Source: Tupaia tana
Lineage: Eukaryota > Chordata > Mammalia > Scandentia > Tupaiidae
Direction: 5' to 3'
Length of the DNA stretch: 64,000 nt
Assembly: GCA_026018925.1 (NCBI GenBank)
Contig: JAKSZU010000012.1
Location: forward strand, 42,075,218 to 42,139,217
The notes under the pieces are model-generated. The model was not told where the DNA came from, searched no databases, and was given only the letters and a program-made list of their open reading frames with translations. This document shows, one piece after another, positions 21,919 to 37,000 of this stretch. The translations under genes were made by a program, and so were the position numbers. Numbering within the stretch: the stretch's first letter is position 1; every line of letters begins with the position of its first letter.

Positions 21919-23531
21919 CTTTTTTTTAATTATTTATTTTATTTTTTATTTATTCATTCATTTATTTTTTAACTTGACCAGAGAGAGACAGAGGGAGAGA
22001 GTGAGAGAGAGAGGAAGTGAGAAAGAAAGCAAACCACCAGATTCAGGACTCGAAGCCTGGTTGGCCATGTGGGAATGTCCAGGGCCTTAACCACCATACC
22101 ACCTGCTGGTCCCCCTTAGTAGGTTCTTCATGCCATGATACCCACCTCGTTCCAGCCAGCCCTGGGTCATGGGAAGTGCACGTTCAGTGTGTTCAGGAAA
22201 ATTTTCAGACATGAACTTGGAGCTTTCCCAGGTCGGTCAGCCTCATAGAGTTTTGTGTTACCACTGTGCCACATCCCAGTCCCTCCCTGGCATTCTTATC
22301 CCTCTTCTTTTCTTTCCTTTTTTTAGAAAGAGATTTTTGCTATAGAGTGAGTGCGCTTGCCAGAGAGACAGAGAGAAACAGAGAGAGACAGAAAGTGAGA
22401 AGTCACCCCCTGAGGGGATGGCCCTGCTGCAATCCCTTGTCCTCTCAGGATTTTGGGCAGGCTCGCACTCGCACCGGCACAAGTTTAAGCCGCTGGGTCT
22501 GGGACTTGAACTGGGGCAGACATGGGAGTCCAGCAACAAAACTATTACGCCATCTGCCAGTCCCTTTTCTTTTCTTTTTTTAAAAAGCTTTATTTATTAT
22601 TATTGTGTTTCATTTTATCGTTGTTTGTTTATTTTTGCTAGAGGATACACATACTTGCCAGAGAATGACGAAGAGATAGGGAGAGAGGGAAAGAAAGTAA
22701 CCCTCGGGACCTGCAGTTAGCATAATGGCTATGTCGCTGGACTCCCACGTAGTCGACCCCGGTTCGAGTTCCAGACCCGGTGGCTTAAAACTCACGCTGG
22801 GTGTGTGTGCGTGCATACCCAAGATCCCTAGAGAAACATGGAGGAGAAGAGATTGCACCATGGCTATTCCTTATGAGGGTTACTTACTTTTTTTTTTTTT
22901 TTTTTTTGAATTAATGAAATAAATAATTCTTTTTTTTTTTCTTGGAGAGTTTTTTGCTATAGGACACGTGCGCTCACCAGAAAGAGAGATAGAAAGCAAG
23001 AAATCACCCCCCCAGGGGGAATGGCCACGCAGCAATCCCTTCTCTTCTCTCAGGATCTTGGGCACACACGTACACGCACCCGGCATGAGTTTAAGCCACT
23101 GGGTCCGAGACCTGAACCGTGGTCGGCTACGTGGGAGTCCAGCGACAGCCATTACACCAACTGCTGGTCCCATGAAATAAGTAATTCTTTACAAAAATTT
23201 AAAAATAGAGTGTCTTGGGGCCAGCAGATGGCATAGTGGTTACGTCACTGGACTCACAGAGCTGACTGTGGTTCGTGAGTTGGATCTGGCGGCTTTAAAA
23301 TCATGCTAAGTGTATGTACATGTGAGCAGCATCGCCATCTCCTTGGGAGGTGATTTCTCTTTTCCTCTCAGTCTCTGTCTCTCTCCAGCAAGTACATGCA
23401 CCCTATAGCAAAAAGCTCTGGGGCAGGGGAGAAAAAGAAAAATACCAGAGGGTCTCATATCCTGGAGTCCCCTAAGTCCTGGGCCAACTGGGACAGTTGG
23501 TCACCCTATTCATGTTTTCCACTGATACTCT
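21919..23531. repeat. Tandem duplication, unit 2
   Basis: Unit 2 repeats unit 1 in the same orientation, joining it inside a T-run. Over 22112-22326 against 20003-20217 I count about 4 differences in 215 bases. A + strand SINE at about 22706-22885 is present only here. Minus SINEs lie at 21940-22112, 22325-22563 and 22935-23172, and a + copy at 23218-23430. The terminal landmark CCACTGATACTCT ends at about 23531, where unique sequence resumes. Confidence 0.9.
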
Positions 23532-24180
23532 TTGTGTTTTAGTATTCCATCCAGAATACCTCAATGCATTTAGTTGTGCAATCTGCTTAGTCTCTGATCT
23601 GCAACAGTTCTCGAATCTTTGTGTTTTATGACCTTGACATTTTCATGGAGCACTGATTGGATATTTTGTAGAATGTCCTTCAATTTGGGTTTGCAAGATG
23701 TTTTCTCTAGGCCTATGAATTTCAAGGGAACGAATCCCAAAGAAGTGAAGTAGGGTAGGAATTTAACATTTTATTCACTGCTATATCACAGTCCCTAGAA
23801 CTGAGTGCCTGGCCCATTGTAGGAACTAAAACTCATTCGTTGAATGAGCAAGCAAATGAATGAATAACTAGAAATTCAGTATTGTTTCAAAGTTTAAAAA
23901 TGTTACTATAAATACTATTCTAGCATACATACTGTTCTTAGCTTTTTTCCCTTCAACAATATGCCCTGAAGATCCATTTTAGGTGTACTGAGTTACTTTT
24001 ATCCTTTTACAAGTAACTTCTTTCGATGTTCCTCTTTGTATGAGTTAGATTTTTCTCAGGGGCAAGCATTGGAAAGACTTGCTTAGCATATTTCATGCGA
24101 AGAAGTATTGATAACTACCGACAAGTGGCTGGATACACTCACACGCCAGCAGTGTTTAAAAGTACTCGTTTTTCCTTACG
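23532..24180 (+). repeat. Old LINE remnants before MEN1
   Basis: 23620-23700 (GACATTTTCATGGAGCACTG, TTTTGTAGAATGTCC) resembles an old L1 3' region. 23762-23875 (TTCACTGCTATATCACAGTC, CTAGAACTGAGTGCCTGGC, GTTGAATGAGCAAG) is the L2 3' end. 23876-24180 looks unique. No gene is seen. Confidence 0.6.
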
Positions 24181-24247
24181 TCTTGCAAACTCGCGATAAC
24201 CCTCCCGGAGCTCGGTGACCGCCCGAGCGAGCCTCGTCACCTTCCGG

Positions 24248-24273
24248 ACTACATCTCCCAGAAGGCACTGCAG
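24248..24273 (+). promoter_or_regulatory. Extended ZNF143/THAP11-type element
   Basis: ACTACATCTCCCAGAAGGCA continuing CTGCAG matches the extended consensus ACTACAnnTCCCAGnAnGC followed by a CNYTGCR-type end. The match is nearly complete. It sits next to an ETS-like site. Confidence 0.75.
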
Positions 24274-24463
24274 ACCCTCTTCCTACCTGGTCTGCGTGAT
24301 AGGGAATAGCCAATCCCTGAGGATCTCGAATAGGTGCCTCTGCCTCCACTCCTCACCGACCTCCGAGGTGCCCAGAGCGACGGGACTGCGATCCCATAAG
24401 CCACCGCGGGCTGGCCGGCCTGCCACCATTTCAAGAGGTAGAGCGGGCAGGGGAGGGCCCAGG

Positions 24464-24530
24464 ATCCACTTCCCGGCAGGCAGTGCGGCCCGGCGGCGGG
24501 GCGCAGGACTCCATTTCCCAGCAGGCTCCA
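24464..24530 (+). promoter_or_regulatory. Two weaker ZNF143-type elements
   Basis: 24464-24487 (ATCCACTTCCCGGCAGGCAG) and 24508-24530 (ACTCCATTTCCCAGCAGGCT) repeat the same TCCC-rGCAGGC core as 24248-24273. All three are in the same orientation in the presumed exon 1/promoter. Confidence 0.55.
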
Positions 24531-24887
24531 GGCGGTGGGTGCCGCGGTGCCTTGTGTGGGATGTAAGCGCGGAGGTGGGCGCGGGGGACCCAGGCCAGGA
24601 CTCTCCTTGGGGTTTGGGGGGCTTGGCCTGGGGGCGCTTTCTGGACGGCCTCTAGGAGTCCGGGGTCCAGTCGTAGGGAGGGGGCGTGACGGCCCTTGTG
24701 GGTCTTGAGCGGGGTCCCTGGGACGCACCCCGAGGCCGGGGGTCCCGAGGTTGTGGCTGACCAGGAGGCCCTTCAGCCTCCGCTAAAGGGTCGCACTGGT
24801 TAAAGGGGGAAGCTAGTGCGCGGAGGGTGAAGGGCGGGAAGCAGGGAAGTGGCGTATGGTAGGATGGAACCTTAGCTGAGCCTGTGA

Positions 24888-30039
<5,152 letters not shown>

Positions 30040-30833
30040 ACTACCTGGGATTTGCCAACAGACAAGGACCCAGGCTCCCCCTCCAGCCTTAGGGAGCCTG
30101 AGCTCAGCCTGCAACCCAGAACCCAGAACCGAGGCTCCAGGTCGCAGAGTACTGGCCAGATAACTCCAGCTTCTGAAACTACAGTTCGTTTCAGTTCACA
30201 GCGGAGGTCCCCGTCCCCATCATTAGAATATAGTCTCATGTCCCAGAACCCCAGCCAGCCAATTAAAACCTCAACCCGGATCTGGATTGCCAGTCTTTAA
30301 ATGTCCAGCCCCTGGAAACTCAGGCTCCTCATAACAGAGGCCCTGACTCTACGCCTGATTGTGGTGTTGCTCTGGGCTGCTAACAGTTCATGGGGGCTGA
30401 GATTTCACCAGTAACCAAAGGAGCACAAGTCCTGCCTTCAGCCGGAGAACCTGGGACCCTATTCAGCCGGGAGGAGTACATTTCTACACTTCAGAATTCC
30501 ATCCCTTGGAAATCCAAGCCCCCTGTCCCAGAGAACTTAAGTCCTACTTCCAGAATTTGCAAGTCCCTAGTCTCTCCCTTGCCCAGAAGTCCGGGACTTG
30601 AAACTATCCCTGGTCTTTGTGAACCCTGAGCCCTGTCCCCTTCCTGACCAAACTGGCCCTAGATCAGAGCACCTCTCTTCTGACCCTCTGGGAACATCTC
30701 CAAGGTCTCGCCCATCTCAGGGGATCCAGGAGGAAGTCTGCAGGGGGTTGGGAGTGGGTGAGGGGAGCCTGATCTCTTCCTGTTTTGTACATAGATTTAT
30801 TTTTCAGTTCCAAGGAAGATGAATACATTTTGT
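30040..30833 (+). other. MEN1: MEN1 3' UTR
   Basis: It runs from the stop to a probable poly(A) site. The terminal part contains GTACATAGATTTATTTTTCAG and the variant signal AATACA at 30822-30827, with a 24-nt A-run at 30834-30857. An internal ATTAAA (30261) might serve as a weak earlier signal. No other gene feature is seen. Confidence 0.7.
30822..30827 (+). promoter_or_regulatory. MEN1: Probable MEN1 poly(A) signal (variant AATACA)
   Basis: No AATAAA lies in the last 700 bp of the gene. AATACA, a known weaker hexamer, stands just before TTTTGT and a genomic A-run, with GTCTGTATTTCACC downstream. This is the best candidate. Confidence 0.5.
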
Positions 30834-30859
30834 AAAAAAAAAAAAAAAAAAAAAAAAGA

Positions 30860-31216
30860 CAACCGCGTGTCTGTATTTCACCTGGGAAGGGAAATTGGGG
30901 AATAGGATGGAGGGTGGAACAAGCTCTCTTTCCTCTGCCTTCTGGTTCTCTGACTTGGAGCTCCGCACCTGTAGAGCGGGAAACTGGGCAGCTGACGGAA
31001 GGACCTAAGCCCCGCCTCGGCCCCGGGGCTTCCCCGCGCCGCCCAGGGTTTGTCCCGCGGGCGCCTCCTCCCGGCCGGGCGGCGGGGCATCCCCGGCCTG
31101 GCCCCGCCCCTGCGGCCTCGGAGCCACCGGAGCCCGCCCCGGCCCGGCCCGGCGCCGCCCCGCGCCGGCTCCGCAGCTCGCGCCTGCCCGCCTGCCGGCC
31201 CGCCCGGCGCCGGGCC
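30860..31216 (+). promoter_or_regulatory. MAP4K2: MAP4K2 promoter/5' UTR, GC-rich
   Basis: 31000-31216 is extremely GC-rich, with several Sp1-type boxes (GCCCCGCCCC and GCCCGCCCCGG) and no TATA box. It lies directly after the MEN1 poly(A) region, so promoter and upstream terminator are nearly contiguous. The exact start site cannot be read. Confidence 0.7.
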
Positions 31217-34003
31217 ATGGCGCAGCTGCGGGATGTGTCGCTGCAGGATCCGCGGGACCGCTTCGAGCTGCTGCAGCGCGTCGGGGCCGGGACCTATGGC
31301 GACGTCTACAAGGTGCGTCGGGCGGCGGGACGGGCCGGAGAGCAGGGAGGAGGGTGTCCGCTCCGCGCTGGCCGTGGGATCCAGCCCCCAGCCCCGCCCC
31401 CTCCCCATCCCAGTTCACCGTCTCCTCTCTGCAGGCCCGCGACACGGTCACGTCCGAACTGGCCGCCGTGAAAATAGTCAAGCTAGACCCAGGTGAGGCC
31501 CAGGCCGGCCTCTGCCTCGGAGGGAGCAGAGGGCCGGTGGGGGCGGGAAGGGGCGGAGAGTTGACGTTTTTCAGACCCTCTGAGATGACCCCAGGAAGGA
31601 CTATAGCCTGGCACCTTTCTGGCACGGAGGGGACCACTCTGTGCCCATTTTGCAGATGGGGTACTGAGTCAAGGCGACCCCTATGTGACTGCTCCCAATG
31701 GTCTCTTGTGCTTCCCAGGGGACGACATCAGCTCTCTCCAGCAGGAAATCACCATCCTCCGTGAATGCCGCCACCCCAATGTGGTGGCCTACATTGGCAG
31801 CTACCTCAGGTGAGGTGCTTTGTCCTCCACCCCAGGCAGCTCCTGAGTGGCCTGCTGTGTGCCCACCCCAGCTCTGTTTACCCCCAGGAATGATCGCTTG
31901 TGGATCTGCATGGAGTTCTGTGGAGGGGGGTCTCTGCAGGAGATTTACCATGGTGAGGGCCCCAGAGGGTCACAGCTTTCCCCCAACCCCATCAGCGGAG
32001 GAGGGGGAGGACACAGGAGGGGAGAGTCCCTGTCCAGAGCTTGAGCGCCTCTTCACTTCTGACTAGCTGTGTGACCTTGAGAGAAATGCTGTCCTTTTCT
32101 GGGCTCAAGTGTCCCAGGCTATGCAGGGAGGGGATGTGGCCATCCCTTCAACTTGCAGTGCCTGTCGCTTCCCCAGCATGGAGTGGCCTGGGATGGCCGG
32201 TAGACCCCAAAAACCCTATGCCAACCCTTCTGTTTCCTTTTTAGCCACTGGGCCCCTGGAGGAACGGCAGATCGCGTTCGTCTGCCGAGAGGCACTAAAG
32301 GTAGCCGGCCGGTGGCACCCACAGCCTGGGGCCCCAAGAGAGCAGGCTGACCAGTGGAGGGGGGGCTGCTATGTGGAGTGCAGCAGGCAGGACTGGCCTA
32401 GGGGCTGTGGGTCCTCAGGGCAGGGGCCCCAGGCATGTTGCCGGAAGCAGCCCATTTCCCTCTTGGCTCAGCCACTTCCTGTTTGGGGAGAGGGGAGGAG
32501 GAAGCCGACTGGGTGGGGGGCCCTAGTCCTGAGAAGGGGGTTCTGGAGAGGTGGGGTGATGCTGGGCAGCTGCTCTCAGTAGCTCCTCTTTGTCCCCAGG
32601 GGCTCCACCACTTGCATTCTCAGGGGAAGATCCACCGAGATATCAAGGTAGGGGTCTGGCCTAGGGCACTGTGGGAGAGGGGAGGAGGAGGCTGTCCCAG
32701 GGCACTAGATGGGATTCTCTGCTCCATTCCCACAGGGAGCCAACCTTCTCCTTACTCTCCAGGGAGATGTCAAGCTGGGTCAGTACCTGGGGTCACAGTT
32801 GGGGTGAGGGTCTGCGGGAATTCTGGCTGTCACAAAACCTGGACTCAGCGCTCAGTGTCCTCGGCCAAGTCACTTTACCACCAAGTCCTGGCTTCCCTGT
32901 CTAAAAAATAGACAAGTACCCCCTTCCTGCTAGAAGATGGATGAGGTTGGTCTGTACGGAGTCCGACCTGGGACCAGGCACAAGGTCTGGGATAGACTGT
33001 AGTTGACCTTCCTCAGAAGGGATTGGCCTTGCCGTGGGCCTGTGGCAGCTGAGTCCAACCCTGAGCCACCTGCCCACCTGAGCCCTGCCCTGGAGTGGGA
33101 TGGCAAGTGGCAGCCCAAGGGCCGGTGAGAGTGGCTGTTTCTCCCCGCAGCGGACTTTGGGGTATCTGGGGAGCTGACGGCGTCTGTGGCCAAGAGGAGG
33201 TCTTTCATTGGGACTCCGTACTGGTGAGGCTACGCCTCGGGTAGAGGGGTCAGGGGCCACAGTTGGGGCACCCAGCCATCCCATCTGTGACCTCGCCTCT
33301 AGGATGGCTCCGGAAGTGGCTGCCGTGGAGCGAAAAGGTGGCTACAATGAGCTGTGTGACGTCTGGGCCCTGGGCATCACCGCCATTGAGCTGGGCGAGC
33401 TGCAGCCCCCTCTATTCCACCTGCACCCCATGAGGTCAGCCCCACACTTATCCCTTGCTTGACCCTTGCCCTGCTGACTTTTGACTCCTGACCTTGCGCC
33501 CTTCACAGGGCCTTGATGCTCATGTCTAAGAGCAGCTTTCAACCGCCCAAGCTGAGAGACAAGACCCGCTGGTGAGGGCCCCGTCCCCCTGCTTGGACTC
33601 TCTTTCCAGCCAGATTCCTTGGGGGAGGAGGACTCCTACTGACTCCCAGGGCATGGTCCTTTCAGACCCTCCTAACCAGGGGCCTGGTCCCACTTGTGGG
33701 CTAAGGACCCACCGAGGACAGGAAAGCAGGGCGGGTGGCTGGTGCTGGAGGAGCTGCCATGTCGCAACATCAGAGTTGCTCAGATAGCTGCCCTTGGCCT
33801 GGGGCTGGCTCCTTCCTGGGCGGGCCCGGCAGTGACTTTGAATGGTGGCAGGGGAGGCTGGCAAAATGCCCTGCATGGGGGCTAACCTCAGTCTGGGGTG
33901 GGGGGCTCTTGTGCCCACTAGGACCCAGAATTTTCATCACTTCCTCAAGTTGGCCCTGACCAAGAACCCCAAGAAGAGACCAACAGCAGAGAGGCTTCTG
34001 CAG
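31217..34003 (+). other. MAP4K2: MAP4K2 kinase domain, exons 1-11
   Basis: Visible kinase motifs: glycine loop [10 protein letters not shown] (residues 23-32), VAIK-type lysine K45 in LAAVKIVKL, catalytic HRD with D136 (KIHRDIKGANLL), DFG at 154-156, activation-loop serine 170 in [12 protein letters not shown], and APE at 179-181. All key residues are present, so the kinase should be active. The A|DFG junction is split by a phase-1 intron (32779-33150). Introns here hold MIR fragments at about 31585-31675 and 32030-32110. Confidence 0.95.
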
Positions 34004-37000
34004 GTGGGAGGCATGGGGCAGGGCAAGAGGCTCAGTGCTCCAAAGCAGGGACCTGGAGAAAAGGGGCCAATCTGACCATCCCCCTCCACCTTCCAGCACC
34101 CATTCACAACCCAGCCACTCCCTCGGGCCCTCCTCACACAGCTGTTGGACAAGGCCAATGACCCCCACCTGGGAACCCCCTCCCCTGAAGACTGTGAGCT
34201 GGAGGTAAGTGGAGGGTGAATGCGAAAGCGGTCTTGGCTTGGCCTGGTTGAAAGGAGCCCCCAGGTGATATAGTTCAAGGTCCCTTTAACTCGTATATCC
34301 TTAGCACAGGGAGCTTCTCTCCATTGAGTCCACCATTAGTGATCCTTCCTGCTTTGCCTCCCTGTAGCACCCACTTGATAGTTCTTGCCCTTGGACCCAG
34401 GTTGACTGTAACCATGACTAAGGCATCTTCTTGCATCCGTGTAGTTTTTGGCATGTTGCTTGACCTCTCTGTGTCAGTTTTTTTTATCTGTGGAATGAGG
34501 GTGCCATTTTTATCTCAATAATGGCTGCAGGTTGGAATGTATGCAAAGCACTTGGAACGATTCCTGTACAAGGTGCCTTCTGGGTATGCGTCCACTGTTT
34601 TTCTTTTGTCTTAGACTTATGACATGTTTCCAGACACCATTCACTCCCGAGGTCAGCATGGTCCGGCCGAGAGGACCCCCTCAGAGATCCAGTGTGAGTC
34701 TGCCGTAAGGGCTAAGCTGTGTGGATTTGGTGTGAGTGTGGGCATCGGTCGGAGACTCTGCCTCCTAACCTCTGCACTCTGGGCCCCCAGTTCACCAGGT
34801 GAAGTTTGGAGCTCTGCGCAGAAAGGAAACGGACCCACTGAATGAGCCGGTAAGGGGCCGCAGTGTGGGAAGGCTGTGTGGAGGGAGCTTGGATGGAGGC
34901 CAGGGACCTCAAATTAATAGGGGGCTTTGGGACCAGCAGATGGTGTAATGATTATGTTGCTGGACTCCCACATAGTCGACTGCAGTTTGAGTCCTGGATC
35001 CAGCGGCTTAAATCTCACGCCAGGTTGGGACCAGCAGATGACGTAATGGTTACATTGCTGGACTCCCATGTAGATGACTGTGCTTCGAGCCCCAGACCCA
35101 GCGCCTGACTTCATGCCTGGCATGTGTGCGTGTGTGTCTAAGATCCTGAGAGGAGAATGGAGAAGGGGTTTCGGCGTGACCATCTCCCTGGGAGGCGATT
35201 TCTCGCTTTCTGTTTCTCTTTCTCTGTCTCTGGCAAGTGCACATGCCCTATAGCAAAATCTTTTTTTAAAAAAAATGGGGGGGTGAGTGCTTTGGAGCAA
35301 GAGCTGCCTGGGTCTTGGGCCTCAGGCAGGTATCTATACAGGCCTGTCCCTTGAGGGCTAGGGACTCTGTCCTGGGCTTATCCTTTTAGACAGCCAACTA
35401 GAAGAAACGCACCTCTAGAAACTGGGCCTGTCACATGCCAGAACTGCCACCCTGTTTAACCACATCGCTGCCTCAGTCTCTGTTACCAGTTGTCGGCCTG
35501 GCTATCTCTGCTCTCTCAGCCTCTGTCTCTTGCAGCATCTCTCTTTGCTCCCATGATCCCATCTCTCTCCACATCTCACTCTCTGTCTCTTTCTCTCTTG
35601 CTATTTGCTTCTCTCTCTTTCATAATCTCTTGGTCTCTTTGCCTCTCACTCCCTTCCAAGTTTCTTGCCTCTGTCCACTTACCTGTCTTTTCTTTCTTCC
35701 ACAGTCCCTTTTATTCTGTTTTATCTTTTGCTTTAGGGTATGTGCGCTTGCCAAGAGAGACAGAGAGAGGGACGGTGAGAAATCATTCTCCAAGGGGGAT
35801 GGCTATACCACAGTCCCTTCTCCAGTCTCCCTTCAGGATTCTGGCCATGCATATACTCATGCCCTGAGTTTTTGTGTTTTTTTTTTTTTGAAAGGATTAT
35901 TTTATTTTATTTACCATCATTATTATTTTAATTTGGCCAGAGAGAGACAAAAAGAGAGAGAGAGAGGGAAAGTGAGAATGCAAGCCGCCAGGTCTAGGAC
36001 TTGAACTACAGTCGGCCACGTGGGAGTCCAGTACCACAACTACCATGGCACCTGCCAGCCCCCCTGCATTTTTTAAAAATTATTTTATTTAACTTATTTA
36101 TTTACTTATTTTAATTTTACCAGAGAGGGACAGAGAGAAAGCGAGAGAGAGAGAGAGAGAGAAAGTGAGAAAGCAAGCCACCAGATCTGGGACATGAACC
36201 ATGGTCAGCCATGTGGGAGTCCAGTGCTCTTAACCACCACACCTCCTGCCGAGCCTCCCCATCCCCGCTCTACCCTCCATGTGGTCTTTAAGTCATTGGT
36301 CCAGAACTTGAACCACGCAGCTGGCCATGTGGAATCTAGCACCTTAACCTCCACAGCACCTGCTGGCCCTACTTTTGTTCTTTTTATTTCTTCTATGAGT
36401 AAGAAAGACAGAAACAATACCACAACAGGGTCTTGATGCTGCAACCCATCAGCCTCAGTCAGCCCTGTGCACAGGTGCATGTGTGCCTCAGTCAGCCCTG
36501 TGCACAGGTTCATGTGTGCCTGGCGTGCTCAGGAGGTCTCTGGAGATAAACCCAGAACCTTCCACATCAGTCAGCCTCCCAGAGTGTTGTACCATGCCCT
36601 GCCCCATTCAGTGCAATCTCTTGATTGCCCACTCACATCACCTCTCCCCCCCTTTCTCTTTCCTGGTCTCTCTGCCTTGGTTTCCCCCAGTGGGAGGAAG
36701 AGTGGACACTACTGGGAAAGGAGGAGCTGAGTGGGTGAGTGAGGGAGAGGGAAGCTTCAGGTAGGGGCTGGGGGCAGCAGAAAGGCTGACCTCTGACCCC
36801 TTTCGTCCCCACCCAGGAGCCTCCTACAGTCAGTCCAAGAGGCCCTGGAGGAAAGGTAAGGGCTGGGCCTGGGGGATGGGCAGGGAACAGTCAGCCCTAA
36901 CTGCCAGTCATGGCTCCCTCTGGTTTGTTCCCCACAGGAGCCTGACCATCCGGCCAGCCTCGGAACCCCAGGTGCATAGTGGAAGGAAGCTGGAACAGGG

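Larger units (their letters stand above)
24181..24562 (+). promoter_or_regulatory. MEN1: MEN1 promoter and non-coding exon 1 region
   Basis: A GC-rich, SINE-free segment ends in a consensus donor, AT|GTAAGCG, at 24562/24563. It fits a non-coding first exon spliced to the acceptor at 24943 (CTCGCCCGCAG). It carries an ETS-like CTTCCGG (24241-24247) and three ACTACA/TCCCAG-type elements listed separately. No TATA box is evident. The transcription start is not visible; the exon is inferred from the donor and from the known MEN1 structure. Confidence 0.7.
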
